Origin: Cyanobacteria bacterium HKST-UBA02
Lineage (GTDB): Bacteria > Cyanobacteriota > Vampirovibrionia > Obscuribacterales > Obscuribacteraceae
Direction: 5' to 3'
NCBI GenBank assembly: GCA_020431945.1
Contig: JAGQHH010000054.1
Span: 1-10,091, forward strand
Length of the DNA: 10,091 nucleotides
The translations under genes and the position numbers were made by a program. Positions 1 to 7,229 of this stretch are shown here, piece by piece (within the stretch, counting starts at the first letter, position 1; every line of letters begins with the position of its first letter). The notes beneath the pieces were generated by a model. It worked only from the letters and a program-made list of their open reading frames with translations, made no database searches and had not been told where the DNA came from.

Positions 1-672
1 ATCTCGGGCAAAGACAGCATGAAAAACGATTTCGACGACGGTCAGGTACGTCTGTCGATTCCGCCGACTCTTTTGATTTCCGCTATGGGCCGGATAGAAG
101 ACAGCGAAAAGGCTCTCTCGAGCAATCTCAAAGTACCGGGAGATCTGATCTATCTTTTGAGCTGCGGCAGCCAGTCCCTCACCGGCAGCCACTACAGCAT
201 GCTCTACGGCAAGCGCGACCGCCAGCTCGCCGCTTTCGACAGCAAGGCGGCGCCTTTGCTTTACCGGAAGATTCACGAAGCAGTCAGAGACGAGCTCCTG
301 CATTCCGCCCACGACCTGAGCGAAGGCGGTCTGCTTGTCGCTCTTGCCGAGAAGGTGCTGGGCAGCAGGGTCGGTGCCGAGATCGATCTCGCTCCGCTGC
401 TTGCGCAGAGCGGGCAAGATCCGGATTTCGTCTTCTTTGCCGAAGGACCGAGCCGACTGCTTGTCTCCATCCCGGCGGCCGGCAAAGACCGATTCGAGAA
501 GCTCGGCTTCGCCGATGCCGGTATCGAGATATTCGAGCTCGGCAGAGTGATCGACGAGCCTGTTTTGAAAATCACTACAGGCGATACCGGCCTCGAGATT
601 CCGGCATCCAGACTTCTTGAAGCCTGGATGAAACCTCTGCCAATAGCCGGTGTCGACGGGAGGGCACTGTAA
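1..672 (+). CDS. purL: Phosphoribosylformylglycinamidine synthase, synthetase subunit PurL (3' part only)
   Basis: C-terminal 223 residues of PurL. The frame is open from base 1, so the ATG at 19 is internal. PurL uses ATP and ammonia supplied by PurQ to convert FGAR to FGAM, step four of purine synthesis, in the cytoplasm. Seen: an ISGKDSMKND motif at the window edge, the conserved AIRS C-terminal-type signature HSAHDLSEGG near 300-330, and FFAEGPSRLLVSI near 433-470. The SGKDSM form resembles the nucleotide-binding motif of large PurL proteins such as the E. coli type (GKDSM) rather than the GGNVSLYNE form of small, PurS-dependent PurL. The protein ends without a fused glutaminase, because purQ follows as its own gene, overlapping the stop by one base (TAATG). 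Everything upstream of the second half is outside the window, so total length and any PurS-like N-terminal domain cannot be judged. Confidence 0.95.
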   Translation: MSGKDSMKNDFDDGQVRLSIPPTLLISAMGRIEDSEKALSSNLKVPGDLIYLLSCGSQSLTGSHYSMLYGKRDRQLAAFDSKAAPLLYRKIHEAVRDELLHSAHDLSEGGLLVALAEKVLGSRVGAEIDLAPLLAQSGQDPDFVFFAEGPSRLLVSIPAAGKDRFEKLGFADAGIEIFELGRVIDEPVLKITTGDTGLEIPASRLLEAWMKPLPIAGVDGRAL

Positions 673-1439
673 TGAGACCGCGGGCGCTTGTTCTATCCGG
701 GGACGGGATCAATTGCGAGGATGAGACTCGCTTCGCTCTGGATCTGGCGGGCTTCGACGCCGAGACCGTTCATATATCGAGACTGCTCGAGAATCCCGCT
801 CGCCTGGATGAAGCATCGCTCCTGGTGCTCCCCGGAGGCTTCTCCTTCGGCGACGAGATCGCCAGCGGTCGTGTCCTGGCCATCAAAATAATGCATGGAT
901 TGAAAGAAAGCCTTCACCGTTATATAGACCGGGGACGGCTCGTCATGGGGATCTGCAATGGCTTCCAGGCCCTGGTGCAGATGGGGCTCCTGCCCACCCG
1001 GGTCGATGACGCCGGGGGCCGCTATGTGAGCCTGCTCAAGAACAGCTCCGGTCGTTTCATAAATAGATGGGTCGGTCTCGAGGTCGAGCCCGAAAAGGCA
1101 AGCGGCTATCTGGCAGGGCTCAGCGAAATCGCCCTGCCGGTCAGGCACGGCGAAGGAAGAATCAGCGCCAGAAAAGATTCGGCAGACCTGGTCCGGCGGC
1201 TCTCCTGCCTGCACTATGCCGAAGATATCAACGGCAGCCAGGATCGAATTGCCGCTCTGCAAAACGAAGCCGGCACCATCCTCGGTATGATGCCTCACCC
1301 GGAGGCTTTCGTGCGCTGGAGCCAGCACCCGGACTGGACCGGCATGAAAGCCCGGGACAGAGATTACGAGAAGAAGAGCCCGGATCCGCATGGCCTGGCG
1401 ATCTTAAGAAACGCCTGCAAACTTGCCGAGTCTATGTGA
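672..1439 (+). CDS. purQ: Phosphoribosylformylglycinamidine synthase, glutaminase subunit PurQ
   Basis: 255-residue class I glutamine amidotransferase that releases ammonia from glutamine for PurL. Seen: PGGFSFGDEIASGR (residues 54-67), the nucleophile elbow GICNGFQ with catalytic Cys95, the PVRHGEGR segment (156-163), and GMMPHPEAF with His209 and Glu211 completing the Cys-His-Glu triad. The ATG overlaps the purL stop, and GGAGG lies at 659-663, 8 bases upstream, so translation is probably coupled. It is somewhat longer than the roughly 225-230 residues of Bacillus-type PurQ; the extra length is mainly the charged tail after the His-Glu motif (W222 onward), as in GATase domains of the large-PurL type (inferred from memory of the family). 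Nothing appears broken. Confidence 0.96.
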   Translation: MRPRALVLSGDGINCEDETRFALDLAGFDAETVHISRLLENPARLDEASLLVLPGGFSFGDEIASGRVLAIKIMHGLKESLHRYIDRGRLVMGICNGFQALVQMGLLPTRVDDAGGRYVSLLKNSSGRFINRWVGLEVEPEKASGYLAGLSEIALPVRHGEGRISARKDSADLVRRLSCLHYAEDINGSQDRIAALQNEAGTILGMMPHPEAFVRWSQHPDWTGMKARDRDYEKKSPDPHGLAILRNACKLAESM

Positions 1440-1452
1440 GGAGCGTTACGCA

Positions 1453-2466
1453 ATGAACAAAGACCCCAGATCTTATGCGGAAGCCGGTGTAGACATACAC
1501 AAAGCGGAGTCCTTCGTCACCCGCCTGAAAGTCTCGGCCAGACGAAAAGGTCATGAGCGACTCTGGCACGCCTCCGGCGGCTATGCCAGCGTCTATCCGG
1601 TAAGCGAGAATCAGGGCGTCGCCATGACCACCGACGGTGTCGGCACCAAGCTCCTCCTCGCTCTGGAGAAAAACAACTTCGAAGGAATCGGTATCGATCT
1701 CGTCGCTATGTGCGCCAACGACCTCATCTGTGTCGGCGCCAAGCCCGTGGCTTTCCTCGACTACTATGCCACAGGCGCCCTGGACGACCGCGTATCCGAC
1801 AGTCTCCTCTCCGGGATCATAAAAGGCTGCGATCTGGCAGGCATGCTCCTGGTGGGGGGCGAGACCGCCGAGTTGCCCGGTCTCTACGAGCATGGTCATT
1901 TCGACCTGGCAGGTTTCGCCATGGGCACCGTCAGCCGGGAATCGCTCATAACCGGGGACGGTCTGGTCAAAGGAGACATACTTATCGGTGTTGCATCCAG
2001 CGGAATCCACAGCAACGGTCTATCCCTGGCCCGCAAGATCATCGGCGCCGACAATCCACTGCGAGACGACCTGCTCATCCCGACTCATATCTATGTCGCG
2101 CCTGTAGTACGCCTCTTCAGTGAATATCCCGGTATCGTCAAAGCCCTGGCACATATCACCGGTGGTGGCTGGACCAATATCACCAGACCCAACGACAGTC
2201 TCGGCTATACCATCGAAGAGCATCTTCCCTTGCCCCCGGCACTGGCTGAGATTGCCGGCTCGGTGCCCGCCCGGGAGATGTATCGGACCTTCAATATGGG
2301 CATGGGGCTCTGCCTGATGGCGGCTCCGGACAATGTCGAGACGATTCTGAGAATCTTCAATCAGTCGGGCTTCGAGGCTCGACCGGTAGGTGAGATAAGC
2401 AGCAGCAAAAAAGCGGCGCTCACGGTCAAAGGTGCACCGGGAGCAGACAGGGAGTTCGATCTGTAG
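1453..2466 (+). CDS. purM: Phosphoribosylformylglycinamidine cyclo-ligase (AIR synthetase)
   Basis: 337 residues, close to the usual 340-350 for PurM. It closes the imidazole ring, converting FGAM and ATP to AIR. Seen: YAEAGVDIHKAE near the N-terminus, the TTDGVGTKL nucleotide-binding motif (59-67), GIDLVAMCANDLICVGAKP (80-98), VGGETAELPGLY (134-145), SSGIHSNGLSLAR (182-194), AHITGGG (233-239) and FNMGMGL (280-286), all characteristic of the PurM/AIRS fold. The start is taken at the ATG at 1453 because GAGGAG at 1438-1443 sits 9 bases upstream. The in-frame TTG at 1423 would lie inside purQ and has no comparable ribosome site. It begins 13 bases after the purQ stop, in the same operon. Confidence 0.97.
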   Translation: MNKDPRSYAEAGVDIHKAESFVTRLKVSARRKGHERLWHASGGYASVYPVSENQGVAMTTDGVGTKLLLALEKNNFEGIGIDLVAMCANDLICVGAKPVAFLDYYATGALDDRVSDSLLSGIIKGCDLAGMLLVGGETAELPGLYEHGHFDLAGFAMGTVSRESLITGDGLVKGDILIGVASSGIHSNGLSLARKIIGADNPLRDDLLIPTHIYVAPVVRLFSEYPGIVKALAHITGGGWTNITRPNDSLGYTIEEHLPLPPALAEIAGSVPAREMYRTFNMGMGLCLMAAPDNVETILRIFNQSGFEARPVGEISSSKKAALTVKGAPGADREFDL

Positions 2467-2480
2467 AAAGGAGAAACGAA

Positions 2481-4055
2481 ATGGCAACGGTCTTAGTGAG
2501 CGTGTCGGACAAAACCGGACTGGAAGAATTCGCGAAAGGGCTGGCCTCGGCAGGCAGTTTCGAATTCGTCGCGACAACGAGCACGGCGAAATTTCTTTCC
2601 GAGAAGCAAATAGCCTGCGGCAAGGTCGAAGATCTGACCGGCTTTCCCGAGATCCTCGGCGGTCGTGTCAAGACTCTTCACCCCCACGTCTTCGCCGGAA
2701 TTCTCTCGCGAGACACCGACGCCGACCGAGCCTGTCTCAAAGATCTCTCCCTTCCCGAGATCGATATCCTGATCTGCAATCTCTATCCTTTCGAGAAAAA
2801 GCTGGCCGAAGGGCTGCCCGAATCGAAGATGATCGAAGAGATCGACATCGGCGGCGTCACCTTGCTGCGAGCCGCCGCCAAGAATTTCGATCGGGTCATG
2901 ATCATCTGCGATCCCGCCCAGTATGAGTGTGTTCTTGCCCACTTGAAAGAGAACAAGGGCAAATCCACAAAAGACTTCCGTCGCAAGCTCGCGCTTGCTG
3001 CCTTCGAGCGTACCCGCTCTTATGATACCGCAATCAGTGCTTACCTGGCGGGCAATGTCGCCGCCGCCGAGCCGGAGGCGCCCAAGTCCAAACTACCCGA
3101 AAGCCTCAATCTCAACCTCAAGCAGTACCAGTCTCTGCGTTACGGCGAGAATCCGCACCAGTCGGCGATCTGGTATGACGCCCCGGGCGAGGGCAATGGG
3201 CGGGGCTCCGACTTCCCGCCTTTCGAGCAGCTCCAGGGTAAAGAGATGTCCTCCAACAATCTGGTGGACACTTTCGCTCTCACGACTTTCTTGAAAGAGC
3301 TGAAAGACCCGGGCGTCTGCATCATCAAGCATAACAACCCCTGCGGCATCGCCCAGGGCAAGACTCTGATGGAAGCTTTCGATAAAGCCCTGAGCACCGA
3401 TCCGATCTCGGCTTTCGGTGGTATCTTCGGCTTCACCGGCGAAGTCACCGGAGCGATCGTCGACGAGATGACCAAAGGCTTCGTGGAGATCGTCGCCGCT
3501 CCGGCATATACTGCCGAAGCGCTGGACAAGCTCCTCAAGAAGAAAAATGTCCGGGTGCTCCAGTACAAACCGGACGTTCTGAGCCGCTATACGGCCCAGA
3601 GCTGGAAGTTGAGAGACTTGCAAGATTTCGGCTGGATCATCGAGAAAGCCGACGAGCCCCCGGTGAAAGCCAGCGCTTTCGAGCTCGCCGCCGGCAAGCG
3701 TATCGAGAGCCTGGATGAAGATGTAGCCTTCGCCTGGAATGTGGTCAAGCATCTCACCAGCAATGCCATCTTCATCGCCAGAGACGGCAAGTCCCTGGGC
3801 TTCGGCATCGGGCAGACAAGCCGTATCGCCAGCGTCAAAATCGCCCTGGCACAAGCCGGCGAAGCTGCCCGGGGTGCTGTTCTGGCAAGCGATGCTTTCT
3901 TCCCCGCCACCGACAATATCGAAGCGGCGGCGGCGGCGGGCATCAGTGTCATCGTCCAGCCCGGCGGAAGCATCAAAGACAAAGAAGTCGTCGAAGCTGC
4001 CGCCAGCCACGGTATCACCATGCTGCTCACCGGTCAGCGCTGCTTCAAGCACTAA
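2481..4055 (+). CDS. purH: Bifunctional AICAR transformylase / IMP cyclohydrolase PurH
   Basis: 524 residues, normal for PurH (about 510-530). It formylates AICAR with 10-formyl-THF and then closes the ring to IMP, the last two steps of purine synthesis. Seen, N-terminal MGS-like cyclohydrolase domain (about 1-195): SVSDKTGL (7-14), GGRVKTLHPHVFAGIL (60-75), NLYPFE (100-105), EEIDIGG (119-125). C-terminal transformylase domain (about 210-524): LRYGENPHQSA (219-229), GKEMSSNNLVDT (253-264), the catalytic IKHNNPCG segment (282-289) with its Lys-His pair, DPISAFGGI (307-315), GIGQTSRI (442-449), ASDAFFP (469-475), and the short basic C-terminus RCFKH. AAAGGAG at 2467-2473 is 7 bases from the ATG. 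It starts 14 bases after the purM stop and appears to be the last gene of the operon, since the next gene is on the other strand. Confidence 0.97.
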   Translation: MATVLVSVSDKTGLEEFAKGLASAGSFEFVATTSTAKFLSEKQIACGKVEDLTGFPEILGGRVKTLHPHVFAGILSRDTDADRACLKDLSLPEIDILICNLYPFEKKLAEGLPESKMIEEIDIGGVTLLRAAAKNFDRVMIICDPAQYECVLAHLKENKGKSTKDFRRKLALAAFERTRSYDTAISAYLAGNVAAAEPEAPKSKLPESLNLNLKQYQSLRYGENPHQSAIWYDAPGEGNGRGSDFPPFEQLQGKEMSSNNLVDTFALTTFLKELKDPGVCIIKHNNPCGIAQGKTLMEAFDKALSTDPISAFGGIFGFTGEVTGAIVDEMTKGFVEIVAAPAYTAEALDKLLKKKNVRVLQYKPDVLSRYTAQSWKLRDLQDFGWIIEKADEPPVKASAFELAAGKRIESLDEDVAFAWNVVKHLTSNAIFIARDGKSLGFGIGQTSRIASVKIALAQAGEAARGAVLASDAFFPATDNIEAAAAAGISVIVQPGGSIKDKEVVEAAASHGITMLLTGQRCFKH

Positions 4056-4109
4056 TCCTCTGTAAGGAGGGGGCGCCGTCTTCCGTCAATCCGTGACAGT
4101 TGCGCCTAA

Positions 4110-4129
4110 ACCGTCTTCTCCGAGACGGT
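4110..4129. terminator. Possible bidirectional terminator hairpin between purH and the minus-strand gene
   Basis: A perfect 7-bp inverted repeat, ACCGTCT / AGACGGT with a 6-base loop, lies between two convergent genes (purH ends 55 bases before, the minus-strand gene ends 21 bases after). The plus strand has no T-run after it. The minus strand reads TTT directly after the stem, so it fits the minus-strand gene slightly better. The stem is short, so this is a weak call supported mostly by position. Confidence 0.3.
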
Positions 4130-4149
4130 CAAATTCCCAATCTGTCGAA

Positions 4150-4440
4150 TTATGGCTCGATAATGAAATCGTCGCATAATGGAGTAAATGAGTCCGGGAT
4201 AGAGCCGTCATCGATCGCAGCCATCACCCTTATCCCTTTTTCCTTCCAGTCCTCGTATTGAGCCAGGATCTCAATCATGTACTGACGGCCTGAGCGCCCG
4301 CCGACCTCCAGCACCTCCACATGCTTCGATGCTATCCAGGACACGAATGTGGCGTAAGGGAAAGCCTGATACTCCTTCATTTTCTCAGACAGCAGGTCCC
4401 TAGCTTCCTTCCTATCCACAGGCACGAGTCCCTTTTCCAC
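4150..4440 (-). CDS. Small conserved protein of unknown function
   Basis: 96 residues from a GTG at 4440. An in-frame stop lies three codons upstream of that GTG, so it cannot extend much further. GTG codons at residues 6 and 8 are alternatives, because no clear ribosome site precedes the first. Seen: an acidic-basic helix-rich N-terminal half (EARDLLSEKMKEY), then SGRQYMIEIL, then IRVMAAIDDGS, then FTPLCDDFI at the C-terminus. This order (helix, G-x-x-Y-x-I-E-I strand, R-V-x-x-x-I-D-D-G strand, F-x-P-L-x-x-x-F-I end) matches a widespread family of short uncharacterised bacterial proteins that I know only as hypothetical proteins. There is no signal peptide or membrane segment, so it is probably cytoplasmic. 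It is divergent from the secreted protein at 4535. No function is proposed. Confidence 0.72.
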   Translation of the reverse strand: MEKGLVPVDRKEARDLLSEKMKEYQAFPYATFVSWIASKHVEVLEVGGRSGRQYMIEILAQYEDWKEKGIRVMAAIDDGSIPDSFTPLCDDFIIEP

Positions 4441-4480
4441 TACCCGTCAAGTCTAGATCCCTTTACTGTGAAGATCAATA

Positions 4481-4509
4481 CTGATGCCTTCGACTACAGG
4501 GAATACAAT
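4481..4509 (+). promoter_or_regulatory. Possible sigma-70-type promoter for the CxxCH protein
   Basis: CTGATG (4481-4486), 17 bases, then TACAAT (4504-4509). The -10 has one mismatch to TATAAT, and the -35 matches TTGACA at three positions. It ends 25 bases before the GTG at 4535, within the 94-base divergent gap. GAGG at 4524-4527, 7 bases from the GTG, is the likely ribosome site. The call rests on pattern and position alone. Confidence 0.3.
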
Positions 4510-4534
4510 AAGTCTACGAAGTTGAGGCTCTGAC

Positions 4535-5149
4535 GTGAAAAACAGACTCGAAATTCTTGCGACTCTAACAGCGATAATGATCTTTCTGGCTGCTCCCGCT
4601 CACGGCAAAAGGAACTGGAAACCCTGCAGCTCACCAACTTGCTTGCGGCTGAAACCCTCGGGCTGGACCTACCAGAACATGCCGGGTAAACCGGACTACC
4701 TGATCTGGCGAAACTATCCCTACCAGACCGCGGGCGGTGGTGGCGAATGCTGGAGCCTGGACCACCTGGGCGATTCCATCGCCTATGTGAACGGTCGTCC
4801 GGTGGATCAGGGCGTCTGCAAGACATGCCACGGGCGATTGTATACCGGCGAGCTCGGACGCGCCGCACCACAAGCGATACCGGTGCATCCGCAGACTTAC
4901 AAGAAGGCGCACCAGACCGCGCTCGGACTTCCCCTGGTACAACTCGAGATCAACGCCTCCCCGAGCCAAGTCTATGCCTGGTATCTGAAGCAGCTACCGG
5001 AACACGGCTGGGAGGTCGTCGACTGGACCCAGGTAGAAGGGTCCTATTTCCTGGTAGCCAGCATGGATACCAGATCCAAGTGGATGAGCTTCGCCCCGTC
5101 TTCGTCCGGTCGCTGCCGCCAGCTCGTGATGAACCGGCGGTACAATTAG
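4535..5149 (+). CDS. Secreted or periplasmic protein with one CxxCH motif
   Basis: 204 residues from a GTG with GAGG 7 bases upstream. Seen: an N-terminal signal peptide (basic MKNR, hydrophobic core about 6-20, probable cleavage after AHG at about 24); cysteines 31, 36 and 72 in the N-terminal part; a CKTCH motif at residues 95-99 (4817-4831); and a C-terminal region of about 70 residues (132-204) with SQVYAWYLKQLPEHGWEVV, which resembles small extracytoplasmic domains whose core reads 'Y-x-x-x-L-P-x-x-G-W'. CxxCH in an exported protein is the classical attachment site for heme c, so a mono-heme cytochrome is one reading, with His99 as a proximal ligand. The protein otherwise does not look like a standard class I cytochrome c, and a disulfide or metal site is equally possible. 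It converges on the SGNH-like gene, whose stop is 33 bases beyond. No specific function can be named. Confidence 0.7.
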   Translation: MKNRLEILATLTAIMIFLAAPAHGKRNWKPCSSPTCLRLKPSGWTYQNMPGKPDYLIWRNYPYQTAGGGGECWSLDHLGDSIAYVNGRPVDQGVCKTCHGRLYTGELGRAAPQAIPVHPQTYKKAHQTALGLPLVQLEINASPSQVYAWYLKQLPEHGWEVVDWTQVEGSYFLVASMDTRSKWMSFAPSSSGRCRQLVMNRRYN

Positions 5150-5182
5150 CGATCTGACCCAGTGACAAAGAAAGACCCGCTC

Positions 5183-6694
5183 TCAGTCCCCGGAGTTATC
5201 TTTTGAATTGCCTGCTGAATAGCGGACAGAGATTCGGTTGCCATCGAGACGTCCTACATAGAACCGATTTGCCCCTGAAACCAATGCCACTCGCAATCCA
5301 GAACCAGCGAGACTGTGATTGAGGGCACCCAACAGTGCATCTATACGCTCTGAAGGCAGAACGCTAAGCAGCTCGGCTACCTGCCTCCTGAGCTCCGCAC
5401 GCTTCTTTATGTCCAGGTCAGTGATACCGGATATGGAGCCCTCTTCCTTGATCTTGGAGGTGAGTCGAGAGAACTCAGATTTACCGTTAGCATCCCCGTA
5501 AACCGGCGCATCAATAAGAGCCTTTTCGGCACGTCCGATCTCCTGCCGGAATGCCGCCCTATATACCGCCGACTCGAGATCGGCAAGCCGCCAGCGATCC
5601 TCTCGCCTGGTAGAAGATAGAATCTTCCAGGCTTGCCTGGCATTCTCCAGCCCTGTTTTGACTTTCGCCGGCTCGCCGGTGCTCAGTTGAGCCTCAGCGA
5701 GGTTGCGCAGAGCAGTACCGGTTTGCACCTTGTGCTTGCCAGGAAAAATCTGATTCACATATTTCAGCCTTCGGGCGGAAAGGCGCTCCGCTTCGGCAGG
5801 TTGACCGTTAGATGCCCAGAGCTCGGCGAGATCGATACAAGCGCATCCGGACTCAATGCTGAACTCCGGGCGATAGGGAGCAACGTCCTGAAATGAATCG
5901 AGCACATCCCATAGCTTTGCCACCAGAGACTTGTCCGGCTCTTTCAAACCCTCGAGCAATCTATTCTTGTCGAGACTTCCCCTGAACATCATCCGGTAGA
6001 CAGAAAGAGCATAGATCAGCGCTCCCGCTCGGCTTTCGTGGTGCTCATCAGCATCGTACAACTCAGTGTCAGGCAGGCGCTCTTGAGCGAAGAACATAAA
6101 ATCACCGACAGGAAGCACTTCCATCCCGAGCTGTTTGCCGGAACGACGGTATGTCTGGCTGATCACCGATTGATAGGCGAAATAAGCTTTGTCAGCGAAG
6201 GTCATTACGGCAGCGCACTTCGGCGGTCCGACCCCAGCTGCCTTCATGGTGCGGGAGAGCTCGCCGGTCACTACGCTGGGTCCGCCGAATCCAGATCCGG
6301 AATCAGGCTGGATGATGATTCTGTCCCAGTTCTTCTGGAAAGCGCTTTTCAGAACCGGAATCTGAACCAATTCATCAAGAGCCGCTCCAGCCCGGGTGAA
6401 ACTCTGGATACTCACTTTCTTGTCCGGCTGACCGGCTCTCACCAGCATGACGAGCAAACCTGGAACGTCGTGATTGAATGTGATGCTGTTGCCGATGAAA
6501 AGCAGCCGTTGAGAGCCCGAGCCATCATCTGCATGGACAGCCACTCGAGGCACGAACTGATACCAGAGATAAGCGGCGAATATAAGGAGAAAAATCGTAA
6601 GAGCCAGGGCGACTATGCGAAAGATCTTGCCCGTTGCACCCAAGATGGACTTCGAGGAGCCCTTGCGGTTCTCATCCGTGGAATCGGTGACCAT
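5183..6694 (-). CDS. Membrane-anchored SGNH-hydrolase-like protein with TPR-like C-terminal half
   Basis: 503 residues. The ATG at 6694 has a good ribosome site (GGAGGT, reverse complement of 6700-6705, 5 bases upstream). Seen: a short polar N-terminus, one transmembrane segment (about 25-47) and no lipobox, so the bulk probably lies outside the cytoplasmic membrane. The SGNH blocks are present: FIGNSITF (66-73) with nucleophile Ser70, WDRIIIQPDS (123-132) as the third block, and DADEHHES (214-221) giving the catalytic DxxH as Asp216-His219, followed by GALIYALSVY. From about 280 to 360 the sequence is helical, with LAELWASNGQPAEAERL and LRNLAEAQLSTGEPAKV resembling two successive TPR helix pairs, and helical segments continue to about 460. 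Family members include esterases and acyl-group hydrolases of many kinds, so the substrate is unknown. The TPR-like part suggests a protein partner (inference). Confidence 0.82.
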   Translation of the reverse strand: MVTDSTDENRKGSSKSILGATGKIFRIVALALTIFLLIFAAYLWYQFVPRVAVHADDGSGSQRLLFIGNSITFNHDVPGLLVMLVRAGQPDKKVSIQSFTRAGAALDELVQIPVLKSAFQKNWDRIIIQPDSGSGFGGPSVVTGELSRTMKAAGVGPPKCAAVMTFADKAYFAYQSVISQTYRRSGKQLGMEVLPVGDFMFFAQERLPDTELYDADEHHESRAGALIYALSVYRMMFRGSLDKNRLLEGLKEPDKSLVAKLWDVLDSFQDVAPYRPEFSIESGCACIDLAELWASNGQPAEAERLSARRLKYVNQIFPGKHKVQTGTALRNLAEAQLSTGEPAKVKTGLENARQAWKILSSTRREDRWRLADLESAVYRAAFRQEIGRAEKALIDAPVYGDANGKSEFSRLTSKIKEEGSISGITDLDIKKRAELRRQVAELLSVLPSERIDALLGALNHSLAGSGLRVALVSGANRFYVGRLDGNRISVRYSAGNSKDNSGD

Positions 6695-6811
6695 TGCAAA
6701 CCTCCATCAGCTCATGCAATGCTTTCGCCCTTTGCTAATTGCTCAGCGTAGCCGATTCCAGGGCCGTTGAAAATGGATATCTAATCGCGCCCATCACAGA
6801 TCGCCTGCAGA

Positions 6812-7219
6812 TCACGGCTCGAGGCGCTCATCGAGCACATCAACGGAGCGCTGGCGTCCATCATAGTCGCCATTTCCCCGGAATTTCGCCGCCCCGGGGT
6901 TATAGCTCAAGACAAGAGCCTGATCCCTGCCGCCCTGCCGGTAGAAATGTCCGATTGTCTCCTGACCGCGGAACTAGCCCTGCATTAACTCTTCGGCTCG
7001 CATGGCCAGATAAGCGCCCACCACCATAGAAGCCTTCTTCGGGTCGAGCGAGTCATTCAGATGATAATCTCTCAATCTATCGAGATAGGCCTTCTTCGCA
7101 TCGAGAAAAGCAGCCTTGCTCACTTGATACGGTACAAGAGTAGTGCTTGAAGCTCATTATCCGGCTACCAGAGATGTGAGGTTTCCCGAGTCTATACGAC
7201 TGCTTTCCAGTTTAGACAT
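6812..7219 (-). pseudogene. Decayed reading frame with three in-frame stop codons
   Basis: On the minus strand a frame of 135 codons starts at the ATG at 7219 (MSKLESSRID...), with AAAGG (complement of 7227-7231) 7 bases upstream, overlapping the stop of the preceding gene. It reads in one frame to TGA at 6814-6812. It is interrupted by TAA at codon 21 (7159-7157), TGA at codon 22 (7156-7154) and TAG at codon 82 (6976-6974). Between and after the stops the translation looks like real protein: YQVSKAAFLDAKKAYLDRLR (codons 31-50), SMVVGAYLAMRAEELMQG (64-81), then QETIGHFYRQGGRDQALVLS and DYDGRQRSVDVLDERLEP to the end. No frameshift is needed. Each stop could arise from CAA, CGA or CAG by one C-to-T change (inference). 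I do not recognise the family. Alternatives are separate short genes (for example a 49-residue frame from GTG at 7123 to the TAG) or chance. Apart from this relic I see nothing in 6695-7229 beyond the ribosome site of the SGNH-like gene. Confidence 0.6.
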
Positions 7220-7229
7220 GTCGGGACCT

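Noticed and set aside
693..1391. Long minus-strand open frame antisense to purQ
   Set aside because: It mirrors the codon structure of purQ, whose catalytic motifs are unmistakable, and its own translation shows no family features.
1423..1452. Ten-residue N-terminal extension of PurM from a TTG
   Set aside because: The TTG lies inside purQ, and the ATG at 1453 has a well-placed GAGGAG.
3093..4052. 319-codon minus-strand open frame antisense to purH
   Set aside because: Shadow of a GC-rich gene; the plus strand encodes intact PurH over the same bases.
4062..4176. Strong AAGGAGGGGG after purH suggesting another small gene (GTG at 4093, about 28 codons)
   Set aside because: Spacing of about 21 bases is too long, and the short frame has no protein-like character.
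6038..6751. Plus-strand open frame of 237 codons opposite the SGNH-like gene
   Set aside because: The minus strand has a good ribosome site, membrane segment and SGNH blocks; the plus translation is irregular.
6739..7029. Plus-strand open frame of 96 codons in the gap
   Set aside because: Its translation is rich in R, P and H typical of an out-of-frame reading; the minus frame there is far more protein-like despite its stops.
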